Of a DNA stretch of 64,000 bases, positions 16,320-24,510 are shown one piece after another. Source of the stretch: Peristeroidobacter agariperforans (GTDB lineage: Bacteria > Pseudomonadota > Gammaproteobacteria > Steroidobacterales > Steroidobacteraceae); the NCBI RefSeq assembly GCF_004138335.1, contig NZ_RYFW01000002.1, positions 62,001 through 126,000 on the forward strand, written 5' to 3'. Position 1 is the first letter of the stretch, and every line of letters begins with the position of its first letter. Below the pieces are notes generated by a model. It was not told where the DNA came from, made no database searches, and worked only from the letters and a program-made list of their open reading frames with translations. The translations under genes and the position numbers were made by a program.

Positions 16320-16353
16320 AACCCTGCTTGAGCTTTGGCGAGCGGGTTTTTTT
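16320..16353 (+). terminator. Intrinsic terminator of the riboswitch expression platform
   Basis: AACCC (16320-16324) plus GCU (16326-16328) pairs with AGC plus GGGUU (16341-16348), with a single bulged U and a 12-nt loop, followed by a run of seven T (16347-16353). It begins 7 nt after the aptamer and lies about 95 bp before the likely start codon. The 5' arm can alternatively pair with aptamer bases 16282-16291, which would form an antiterminator. Confidence 0.8.
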
Positions 16354-16446
16354 ATGCCTGCTTGCCGACCACCGACCCCGGTCGCCGTCTCTTTCCCGCC
16401 AGCCCTCGTCGACGCCTTGAACCAACGGAACAGGCTGGAGAGTGGC

Positions 16447-18195
16447 GTGAATCCTTCCATTGTCGTGCTCAAATTCGGCAGCTCGGTGTTACAGACCGAA
16501 GCGGATCTGCCGCAAGCGATCGATGAGATCTACCGTGAATGGCGTGCTGGCCGGCGAGTGATCGCCGTGGTCTCGGCTTTTGCGGGCGTCACAGATCAGC
16601 GCTTTGCGCAGACTCGAGCTGTCACGAACGATCTGCACGAGCAGGCCGCCTGGGTCGCAGGCGGCGAAGAAGAATCCGGCACCAAGTTGGCTGCGGCGTT
16701 GATCGCCAACGGCGTGTCGGCCCGTTACGTCGATGCCCGCGAAGCGGGGCTGCGCGCGCATGGCGAACCGCACGAGTCCACGCCGGTTGCATTGAACGCC
16801 AGTTATCTCCACGACCATCTGTGCGATCACGCAGTGCTGGTCGTGCCCGGATTCATCGCGCAGGATATTCAAGGCCGCACGGTATTGCTGGGTCGCGGCG
16901 GCTCAGACCTCACGGCGTTGTTCCTTGCCAAGAGTCTGGAAGCGCGCTGTCGTCTGTTGAAGGACGTCGACGGCGTTTATGAAAGCGATCCAGCGGTGGT
17001 GGAGAATCACGCGCAACGTTTCAATCGGTTGAGCTGGCGCACGGCGCTGGAGATCGGCGGACGAATCATTCAACCGCGTGCGCTGCAATTCGCCCAGTCG
17101 CATGGGCAGTCGTTCGAAGTCGCGTGTGTGGGGTCGAACTTGTCTACACTGGTCGATCACGGTCCCGACGACATTGCGACCGTTCCTCACGAAAACATCC
17201 AACCCGTGCGCGTCGTGCTGCTCGGCCTGGGCACGGTCGGTCTCGGCGTGTATGCGCATTTGATCCGCCGGCCGGATTTGTTTCAGGTCGTGCGCATCGT
17301 CGTCAGAGACCTGGACAAGCCGCGGCGGATCGACGAAGCCAATCTGGAGGTGCCGAAGTCGTTGCTATCGGTCGACCCCTGGGATGCCGTTACGCAGCCC
17401 GCTGATCTGGTCATCGAGACCATCGGTGGCCTCGAGCCGGCCGGGGAGATCGTGCACGCGGCGCTGCTGCGCGGGCGCGCGGTGGTGACAGCAAACAAAG
17501 CGCTGATCGCTTCCCGCTGGTGGGAAAAGCTGGCGCGCTTCGCCACGGGCAACCAACCTCTCCTGAAATTCGGCGCCGCGGTCGGCGGCGCCGTGCCGGT
17601 GCTCGAAACCGTGAGCGCGCTGGCCCGTCATGCCGGTGTCTTGCAGGTGCGCGCCATCCTCAACGGTACGTGCAACTTCATTCTCGACGCCCTCGAGCAG
17701 CGGATAGACTTCGACACGGCGCTCGCGCAGGCACAGGCTAACGGCTTCGCCGAAGCCGATCCGCATGACGACCTGGTGGGACTGGATGCTGCGCGCAAGC
17801 TGGAATTGATTGCACGAGCCGCCTTTGGCGAGGCCTCGCACTTCGAGCTGAATGTGCGCGGCATAGTCGGAGTGACGGCCAGCCAGGCGGCGTTGGTGCG
17901 CGAGGAAGGGCTGAGTCTGAAGCTGGTCGGCGTCTGCGAGCGAAGTGAAGGGCATGTCCGGGGTGTAGTAAAACTTCAGGAGCTGCCGGCGAGCGATTTC
18001 CTGGCAGGGGCGCGGGCCGAACAGAATCGGGTCGAGATCGTGGCAGGAAACGGCCAGGTAGTGCGTCTGGCGGGGAAGGGCGCGGGCCGTTGGCCGACCG
18101 CACTTTCCATCCTGGGCGATGTCCATGAATACTTGCGGGAGGGGCGCATTGCCCAGCAGGACGAGCAGGTGCAGCCCGCGGTTGTGAATGCATGA
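16447..18195 (+). CDS. Aspartokinase-homoserine dehydrogenase fusion lacking ACT domains
   Basis: 582 residues from GTG 16447, chosen because GGAG lies 6 bp upstream; the frame is open back to ATG 16354, but that codon abuts the terminator T-run. Residues about 1-245 are an amino-acid-kinase domain: 'VLKFGSSVL' (family usually KFGGTS), 'GRGGSDLTA', 'DVDGVYESDP'. Residues about 255-575 are homoserine dehydrogenase: 'GLGTVGLGVY', 'TANKALI', 'LNGTCNFIL', 'EADPHDDLVGLDAARKLEL' with the catalytic Lys. Classical ThrA/MetL are about 810 residues with two ACT domains between; these are missing. It would convert aspartate to aspartyl-phosphate and aspartate semialdehyde to homoserine. The SAM-II-like leader suggests methionine-branch (MetL-like) use. 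Kinase motifs deviate (KFGSS, IIQP for VLHP), so kinase activity needs care. Confidence 0.85.
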   Translation: MNPSIVVLKFGSSVLQTEADLPQAIDEIYREWRAGRRVIAVVSAFAGVTDQRFAQTRAVTNDLHEQAAWVAGGEEESGTKLAAALIANGVSARYVDAREAGLRAHGEPHESTPVALNASYLHDHLCDHAVLVVPGFIAQDIQGRTVLLGRGGSDLTALFLAKSLEARCRLLKDVDGVYESDPAVVENHAQRFNRLSWRTALEIGGRIIQPRALQFAQSHGQSFEVACVGSNLSTLVDHGPDDIATVPHENIQPVRVVLLGLGTVGLGVYAHLIRRPDLFQVVRIVVRDLDKPRRIDEANLEVPKSLLSVDPWDAVTQPADLVIETIGGLEPAGEIVHAALLRGRAVVTANKALIASRWWEKLARFATGNQPLLKFGAAVGGAVPVLETVSALARHAGVLQVRAILNGTCNFILDALEQRIDFDTALAQAQANGFAEADPHDDLVGLDAARKLELIARAAFGEASHFELNVRGIVGVTASQAALVREEGLSLKLVGVCERSEGHVRGVVKLQELPASDFLAGARAEQNRVEIVAGNGQVVRLAGKGAGRWPTALSILGDVHEYLREGRIAQQDEQVQPAVVNA

Positions 18196-18225
18196 TGGAT
18201 AACACTGACAGGAACCTGGTAGGGC

Positions 18226-20286
18226 ATGAAAAAATCATTGCTGCTGATCGTGGCGCTGGCGCTGAGCTCTGGCTGTGCCAAACAGGAGCCGAAGCCGGTC
18301 GCGGACGCCAACGCCGATGCTCCGGCCGCGCCGAAGGTTGAGCTGGGAGAATTCGGCTTGGACCTGACCGCCGGCAATCCTCAGGTCAAGCCCGGCGACG
18401 ACTTCTTCGCATTTGCCAGCGGCAAGTGGTACGACACGTTCGAGATTCCGCCGGATCGCTCGTCCTACGGCCCGTTCCACAAGCTCAGCGATCTCTCCGA
18501 GGAGCGCGTCAAGAAGCTGATCGAGCAGGCCGCGCAGGCCAGCCCGGCCGCCGGCACGCCGGAGCAGAAGGTCGGCGATTACTTCGCGAGCTTCATGGAT
18601 GAGGCCGGCATCGAGGCTCGGGGCGTCCAGCCCATCGAGGCGGATCTCGCGCGCATCCAGGCGGCGAAGACCAAGAAAGACATCGCGACTTTGTTCGGCT
18701 TGCCGGGCTTCATGTCAACGTTCGGCGTCGGCATCTCGCCGGACATGAAGAATCCCAGCCGCTATTCCATCGAGATCGGCCAGAGCGGGCTGGGTCTGCC
18801 GGATCGCGATTACTATCTGAAAGACGATGCCAAGCTCAAAGAGCATCGCGCCAAGTACCTGGAGTTCATCGAGCAGATGCTCACGCTCGGTGGGGTCCCG
18901 GATGCGGCCAAAAAGGCGCGCGGCATCCTGGAATTCGAAACGGCGCTGGCCAAAGTGCAATGGCCGCTGGAGAAGCGCCGCGACGCCGAGGCGAATTACA
19001 ACCCGCGCACCAAGGCTCAGTTGCTTGCTTACGCGCCGGGCTTCGACTGGCAGGCGTTCTTCGACGCGTCCGATGTCGGTGCGCGCGAGAACTTCGTGCT
19101 CGGTCCGCTCACCGCGATTCGCGACAGCGCGAAGGTCGTCGACAAAACGTCGCTGGATACGCTGAAGGATTACCTCACGTTCCATCTGCTGCGCACGAAT
19201 TCGCCGTTCCTGCCGAAGCGCTTCGATCAAGCGAACTTCGCGTTCTACGGGCAGCAGCTGCGTGGCCAGCCGCAGCAGCGTGACCGTTGGAAGCGGGGTG
19301 TCGCGATCACCAACGACGCGCTCGGCGAGCTGGTCGGCCAGGTCTACGTCAAGGAATATTTCCCGCCCGAGTCGAAGGCCAAGATGGAAGTGCTGGTCGG
19401 CAACCTGCGCGCGGCGCTGAAGGAGCGACTGGCGAATCTGAGCTGGATGAGCCCGGATACGCGCAAGCGCGCCGAGGAGAAGCTCAACACCTTCGTTGCG
19501 AAGATCGGCTATCCCGACAAATGGAAGGACTACTCGGCGCTCGAAGTGAAGCGTGACGACGTTATCGGCAACGTGCGTCGTGCGTCGATCTGGGATTGGA
19601 ACCGGCAGGTCGCGCGCCTGGATCAGCCCGTCGATCGTGACGAATGGTTCATGAACGTCACCGACATCAACGCCTATTACAACCCGCTCAACAACGAGAT
19701 CGTGTTCCCGGCCGCCATCCTGCAGCCGCCGTTCTTCGATCCGGCCGCCGACGACGCGGTGAACTACGGCGGCATCGGCGCGGTCATCGGTCACGAGATC
19801 GGCCACGGCTTCGACGATCAAGGCCGCAAGTTCGCGCCGGACGGCAGCTTGACCGACTGGTGGACCAAGGCCGACGCCGATGCGTTTGGCGCCAAAACGA
19901 AGGTGCTGGTCGATCAGTACTCAGCGTTCGACGCGCTGCCGGGGCTGAAGGTCAACGGCGCCACCTCGCTCGGCGAGAACATCGGCGATCTCGGCGGCCT
20001 GAACATGGCCTATGAGGCGTATCACAACTCGTTGCAGGGCAAGCCGGCGCCGGTGCTCGGCGGCCTGACCGGCGACCAGCGCTTCTTCCTGTCCTGGGCG
20101 CAGGTGTGGCGAACCAAGATCCGTGACGAGGCGATGCGCGCGCAGGTGCTGTCGGATCCGCACGCTCCACCGTATTTCCGAGTCAATGGCGCTGTGCGTA
20201 ACATGGACGAATGGTATGCCGCATTCGACGTGAAGCCTGGCGACAAGTTGTTCCTGGCGCCAGAGCAGCGAGTAAAGATCTGGTGA
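18226..20286 (+). CDS. M13-family (neprilysin/PepO-like) zinc metallopeptidase, lipoprotein
   Basis: 686 residues. A lipoprotein signal ('ALALSSGC', lipidated Cys about residue 17) places it in the envelope. The M13 N-terminal domain follows ('NPQVKPGDDFFAFASGKW', 'SPDTRKRAEEKL'), then the catalytic part with 'NAYYNPLNNEIVFPA', zinc motif HEIGH at 523-527, and ENIGDLGG with the third ligand E584. The protein ends in the usual 'VKIW'. It would degrade peptides in the periplasm or at the outer membrane. It starts 30 bp after the AK-HSD stop and its stop overlaps the GTG of the next gene (GTGA), so the pseudo-subtilase is co-translated with it. Confidence 0.92.
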   Translation: MKKSLLLIVALALSSGCAKQEPKPVADANADAPAAPKVELGEFGLDLTAGNPQVKPGDDFFAFASGKWYDTFEIPPDRSSYGPFHKLSDLSEERVKKLIEQAAQASPAAGTPEQKVGDYFASFMDEAGIEARGVQPIEADLARIQAAKTKKDIATLFGLPGFMSTFGVGISPDMKNPSRYSIEIGQSGLGLPDRDYYLKDDAKLKEHRAKYLEFIEQMLTLGGVPDAAKKARGILEFETALAKVQWPLEKRRDAEANYNPRTKAQLLAYAPGFDWQAFFDASDVGARENFVLGPLTAIRDSAKVVDKTSLDTLKDYLTFHLLRTNSPFLPKRFDQANFAFYGQQLRGQPQQRDRWKRGVAITNDALGELVGQVYVKEYFPPESKAKMEVLVGNLRAALKERLANLSWMSPDTRKRAEEKLNTFVAKIGYPDKWKDYSALEVKRDDVIGNVRRASIWDWNRQVARLDQPVDRDEWFMNVTDINAYYNPLNNEIVFPAAILQPPFFDPAADDAVNYGGIGAVIGHEIGHGFDDQGRKFAPDGSLTDWWTKADADAFGAKTKVLVDQYSAFDALPGLKVNGATSLGENIGDLGGLNMAYEAYHNSLQGKPAPVLGGLTGDQRFFLSWAQVWRTKIRDEAMRAQVLSDPHAPPYFRVNGAVRNMDEWYAAFDVKPGDKLFLAPEQRVKIW

Positions 20287-22736
20287 CATTGCGCCCGGCG
20301 TGGATGCGCCGGGCTTGGCCCGTGGCGATGCTGGGCATCGCCACGTTGGCTGGCTGCAGTAAAGCGCCGCCCGAACCGCCGCCGGCGCCTCCACCCCTCA
20401 GCAAACAAGGGCTGTCGCTTTCTTCCTGGAAAGCCGCGAGCCCCGATCTGCACGACCGTCTGCTGCTCGCCAACGCCACGGCCAAGGGCGACACCGAGGC
20501 CATGGTCATGGTGGCCACCGAGGTCGGCAAGACCAAGGAAGTGGCGGCCGCGATCGCCGCGCTCGGCGGCGACATTCAAACGCGCTTCGACGAGGTCGGC
20601 TATCTGCGAGTGAGGCTCGCGCTGGATCGCTTCGCCGAAGTTGGCGCGTTACCCAACGTGCTGATGGCGCACCTCGACGGTGGCGGTGCGCACGGTTTGT
20701 ATGCCAACGATCGCGACCTGGTCCGCTATCCATTGAGCGACGCGGATCAATCTCCAGCCACGCACCGGCAGTCGCCAGAGTCGACCGATACTTTGTTAGG
20801 CAACGATGTCGGCTCTGCCTCGTCTTCGCTCGCGATCGAGATCGAGTCGCTCCTGACTGCCGCGGTCAGCAATGAGAACAAAGTTCTGGCGCGCGATGAG
20901 GATGGTGGCAGATTGCCGGGCGGCGGGCTCGATCTGTTCGCGCTCATGGCGAATCGCGCTTTCGAAGTTCACAGCACGCCGCTGTTATTTGCCGCTGGCG
21001 CGTTTGGCCGCGTGGAAAGTGTGACGGGCGCGTCGAGCGGGCGACGCGTGATCTCTGTTGGCGAGTTTGCAGACAATCGGCTTGCGGTGACGGCTTCGCT
21101 CGGCCCGGCTGCAGATGGCGCTTCGAAGCCCGATGTCCTTGCGCCGGGCGGCTTTGCAAACGCTGCCAGCGAGACCGAAGCTCTGATCGCCGCCGCGCGA
21201 GCCGAGAACCTTCCTGCCGATGCTCGTCATATCGCTTGGGCGCTCCGCATGAGCGCGCGGCGAGTCGAAAGCCTGCAAGCGCATCAGCAGGGCTTCGGTG
21301 TCATCGATACCGCTCGCGCGCTGGAACTGCTGAAGCAGTTGCGCGACAGCAAGTTGGACTTGCCGGATATTCAGACGCGCGCGCCGGTCAAGACATACCT
21401 GTCGCGTTTCCTGCCTGAGCCGGGCATTGGCCAGGGGTTGTATGAACGCGAGGGGTGGCTGGCGCGCCAGAAGGACACGCGCAAAATCACCTTGCTCCGT
21501 CAAAGCGGCGCCGATACCCCGCTGACTTATTCACTGCAGTGGCAAGGCAACGATGGAACATTCAAGACGGCACAGCAAGAGGTGTCGCTGCCGTTCAACG
21601 AGCCTGTCGAGATTCCGCTCGAGATTTCGGCCGCGGATGTCGGCGTTCACAGCGCGCAGTTGTATCTGATCGATAAGGCGAGCGGATTGCCGGTACACGC
21701 GCTCATGACCACGATCGTCGCGGCGGAGCCGTTCACGGCAGCGAACAACTACCGCGTCGAGCTTCGCGAGCAATCGCTGCCCGGCGCAAGCGTGAAAAGA
21801 TATTTTCTGGACGTGGCGCCGAACATCGGCTCGCTGCGGCTGGAGGCGGGGGTCGGCGCCGGGCAGGTGCAACTGATGCTCACCGGCGGCGAGCTCGATT
21901 TGCTGCCATCGAAGATCATTGCGCCAAACCAGCCGGCCGTGTTGCTCGTGCCGTATCCGCCGCCCGGCGTGTATGAAGTTACCGTGCTGCCGACCAGTGC
22001 CGGCGCGAAGGATGTGAGCGTCGCTGCATCCATTCGCTATGTCGATTCGCAACTGGACGACAAGGTGCCGGGCGTCAACTCGACTACGTTCTGGCTGAAC
22101 AATATCTACGCGCCTCTGCAACGGAGCGAAATCGTCGCGGAAGTCGGTGCGCGTCGCGTGCTGAAAGACGTTGGCGGCGCGGGCGGCATGCGTGCGTACA
22201 ACATTTCAGTCGAGCCTGGCAGCACGACGTTACGAGTCGCGGCGTCGCCGCCCGACGGGCGCGCTCGCATCGGCCTTTACTTGTATGACTGTGTCACCGG
22301 CGCGTGCAAGTTGTGGGGCAGTGAAGTCTTTACGCGACCTGCAACCAAGTCGCTGTCGGTTGCGACGCCGCGTCCTGGATTGTGGCGGGTCGTCGTCGAT
22401 GCCACCGCTCCGGGAACGGCATTCGAGTACACCCAGATCGTGACGCATCCTCGCTTCGGCGCCGGCGCCGTTGCCGGTGAGAACACGGCGCGCAAGACCG
22501 GCGCGCGCTGGAATCAGAAGGTGAGCTTTCAGGTTGGCGCAGCGGCGCCCTTCGGGCACGACCTCGTCGGGTTGATGGATATCATCGATCCGGTCAGTGA
22601 AGCCGACGAACGCGCTGCGCCGTTCAGCGACTGGCAGGCAACTGGCGACGCTCGCCATCAGCCGCTGCGTCCGGTGCGACTGACGACTCAGGTGTTGCGG
22701 CTGGATGTCAGGGGTGCGCCCGCGTCCGGATCGTGA
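20283..22736 (+). CDS. Subtilase-like (S8, TPPII-type) lipoprotein lacking catalytic residues
   Basis: 817 residues from GTG 20283, which overlaps the M13 stop (GTGA); ATG 20304 is an alternative. A lipobox 'GIATLAGC' follows a basic start, then a Pro-rich linker. The middle keeps structural boxes of subtilases: 'LLFAAGAFG', 'RRVISVGEF', 'GPAADGASKPDVLAPGG'. The Asp and His boxes are not recognisable, and the region that should hold the Ser box (GTSMA) reads instead 'ENLPADARHIAWALRMSA'. A downstream 'GIGQGLYEREGWLA' and beta-sandwich repeats match tripeptidyl-peptidase-II-like subtilases. The frame is intact for more than 800 codons, so it is a maintained pseudoenzyme rather than a decaying gene. 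A scaffold or inhibitor role with the M13 peptidase is inference. Confidence 0.7.
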   Translation: MTLRPAWMRRAWPVAMLGIATLAGCSKAPPEPPPAPPPLSKQGLSLSSWKAASPDLHDRLLLANATAKGDTEAMVMVATEVGKTKEVAAAIAALGGDIQTRFDEVGYLRVRLALDRFAEVGALPNVLMAHLDGGGAHGLYANDRDLVRYPLSDADQSPATHRQSPESTDTLLGNDVGSASSSLAIEIESLLTAAVSNENKVLARDEDGGRLPGGGLDLFALMANRAFEVHSTPLLFAAGAFGRVESVTGASSGRRVISVGEFADNRLAVTASLGPAADGASKPDVLAPGGFANAASETEALIAAARAENLPADARHIAWALRMSARRVESLQAHQQGFGVIDTARALELLKQLRDSKLDLPDIQTRAPVKTYLSRFLPEPGIGQGLYEREGWLARQKDTRKITLLRQSGADTPLTYSLQWQGNDGTFKTAQQEVSLPFNEPVEIPLEISAADVGVHSAQLYLIDKASGLPVHALMTTIVAAEPFTAANNYRVELREQSLPGASVKRYFLDVAPNIGSLRLEAGVGAGQVQLMLTGGELDLLPSKIIAPNQPAVLLVPYPPPGVYEVTVLPTSAGAKDVSVAASIRYVDSQLDDKVPGVNSTTFWLNNIYAPLQRSEIVAEVGARRVLKDVGGAGGMRAYNISVEPGSTTLRVAASPPDGRARIGLYLYDCVTGACKLWGSEVFTRPATKSLSVATPRPGLWRVVVDATAPGTAFEYTQIVTHPRFGAGAVAGENTARKTGARWNQKVSFQVGAAAPFGHDLVGLMDIIDPVSEADERAAPFSDWQATGDARHQPLRPVRLTTQVLRLDVRGAPASGS

Positions 22737-22819
22737 ATTGGTGAATCAAACTACGCACGTCCATTCCTGGCGTTGCGCCAGCAAGTCTCGTATAACCGGC
22801 GCAGCGATTGGAGGTAGGT

Positions 22820-24274
22820 ATGACTGAGTTTGCAGACGTCGGTTTGATCGGGCTCGCGGTGATGGGCGAGAACCTGGCGCTCAACATGGAGAGCCGCGGC
22901 TTTCGCGTCGCTGTCTTCAATCGCACCACTGCACGGGTCGACGATTTCATCCAGGGGCGCGCCAGGGGCAAGCGCTTCATCGGCGCCCATGACTTGAAGG
23001 AATTCGTCGGGTCTTTGCAAAAGCCGCGCAAGATCGTGATGCTGGTGAAGGCCGGCGCCGCCGTCGATCAATTGATCGATCAGCTGCTGCCGCTGCTGGA
23101 GCGCGGCGACATTCTCATCGATGGCGGCAACAGCCTGTTCACGGACACTATCCGTCGCACGAAGCGAGTTGAGGAAAGCGGCATGCTGTTCGTCGGCTCC
23201 GGCGTGTCGGGCGGCGAAGAGGGCGCATTGCATGGTCCTTCGCTGATGCCCGGCGGCAGCGCCGCCGCGTGGCCGCACATCAAACCGATTTTCCAAGCGA
23301 TCGCCGCGCGCACTCCGGACGGCGAGCCGTGTTGCGACTGGATGGGCGAAAACGGCGCCGGCCACTTCGTGAAGATGGTCCACAACGGCATCGAGTACGG
23401 CGACATCCAGCTCATCTGCGAAACCTACGATGTGATGAAGCGCGTGTTGGGCATGAGCAATGCCGAGATGCACGACGTGTTCGCCGAATGGAATCGCGCC
23501 GAGCTGGACAGTTATCTGATCGAGATCACTCGCGACATCCTCGGCTTCCTCGACAAGAACGGCGAAGCGACCGTCGACAAGATCCTCGATGCGGCCGGCC
23601 AGAAGGGCACGGGCAAGTGGACTGTGATCGAGTCGCTGGATGAAGGGACGCCGCTCACGCTGATCGGTGAGGCCGTGTTTGCTCGTGCGCTATCGGCGGC
23701 GAAGGAAGAGCGCGTCAATGCGTCCAAACAACTCAAGCCGGTGGTGAGCGAGTTCAAAGGCGAACGCAAGCAGCTCATCGACGATCTTCGCCAGGCGTTG
23801 TATGCGTCGAAGATCATCAGCTACGCGCAGGGTTATCAGTTGATGCGCGCGGCCGCGAAGACCTATCAGTGGAATCTGAACTACGGCGGCATCGCGCTGG
23901 TCTGGCGCGCGGGCTGCATCATTCGCTCGGCGTTCCTGGGAGACATCAAGAAAGCTTTCGAGCGCGATTCGCAGTTGGTCAACCTGCTGCTGGATCCTTT
24001 CTTCCGGGAGGCGGTGTCGAGCCGACAGGCCGGCTGGCGTCGAGCGATCGTCGCGGCGGTTCAGAGTGGCATTCCGGTGCCGTGCATGAGTGCCGCTTTG
24101 TCGTATTTCGACGGCTATCGTGCCGAACGGCTGCCGGCAAACCTGTTGCAAGCTCAGCGCGATTTCTTCGGCGCGCACACCTACGAGCGTATCGATCAGC
24201 CGCGCGGTCAATTCTTCCACACGGATTGGACCGGGCACGGCGGTGCTACGACATCTCGTTCATATAGCGCGTAG
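22820..24274 (+). CDS. gnd: 6-phosphogluconate dehydrogenase, decarboxylating
   Basis: 484 residues, the usual length of the long-chain (E. coli type) enzyme. It oxidises 6-phosphogluconate to ribulose-5-phosphate and CO2 with NADP+ in the oxidative pentose phosphate pathway. Start at ATG 22820 with GGAGGT just upstream. Motifs: Rossmann 'GLAVMGENLALNM', 'FNRTTARVDDF', 'DGGNSLFTDT', 'GSGVSGGEEGALHGPSLMPGG', catalytic Lys in 'FVKMVHNGIEYGDIQLI', and C-terminal 'FHTDWTGHGG'. It appears monocistronic, 83 bp after the pseudo-subtilase. Together with tkt later in the window it supplies pentose phosphate interconversion. Confidence 0.96.
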   Translation: MTEFADVGLIGLAVMGENLALNMESRGFRVAVFNRTTARVDDFIQGRARGKRFIGAHDLKEFVGSLQKPRKIVMLVKAGAAVDQLIDQLLPLLERGDILIDGGNSLFTDTIRRTKRVEESGMLFVGSGVSGGEEGALHGPSLMPGGSAAAWPHIKPIFQAIAARTPDGEPCCDWMGENGAGHFVKMVHNGIEYGDIQLICETYDVMKRVLGMSNAEMHDVFAEWNRAELDSYLIEITRDILGFLDKNGEATVDKILDAAGQKGTGKWTVIESLDEGTPLTLIGEAVFARALSAAKEERVNASKQLKPVVSEFKGERKQLIDDLRQALYASKIISYAQGYQLMRAAAKTYQWNLNYGGIALVWRAGCIIRSAFLGDIKKAFERDSQLVNLLLDPFFREAVSSRQAGWRRAIVAAVQSGIPVPCMSAALSYFDGYRAERLPANLLQAQRDFFGAHTYERIDQPRGQFFHTDWTGHGGATTSRSYSA

Positions 24275-24413
24275 CGTCGATATGCGGTCCGAGCGCCGCT
24301 GAGTTGCTTCCCAGTCATCGCGAAAATACCGCGGGCGATATGTGTTGAATATAGGCCGCCGATCCGACAGGGTGGCGGTGTCACTCCTCTCAGTGTGACA
24401 GTGAAGAAGGAGA

Positions 24414-24494
24414 ACACCGCCGGCAACGGATCTGCTGGGTGTCGGCGCGCCGCGGACCACAAAGCTCGTGACGGTGAGTTTTGAATCCGCGGCG
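24414..24494. other. Intergenic inverted repeats between gnd and the minus-strand envelope gene
   Basis: The 236-bp gap (24275-24510) holds two spaced inverted repeats: GGCGGTGT (24374-24381) with ACACCGCC (24414-24421), and CGCCGCGGA (24448-24456) with TCCGCGGCG (24486-24494). They sit downstream of both convergent genes, so termination or mRNA 3'-end protection is the simplest role. No coding signal is seen. Confidence 0.4.
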
Positions 24495-24510
24495 TCCGTT
24501 TATTTCATGA

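Noticed and set aside
16354-16446. ATG 16354 as start of the AK-HSD protein
   Set aside because: It touches the terminator T-run and has no ribosome-binding site. GTG 16447 has GGAG at 6 bp and gives the natural N-terminus of the kinase.
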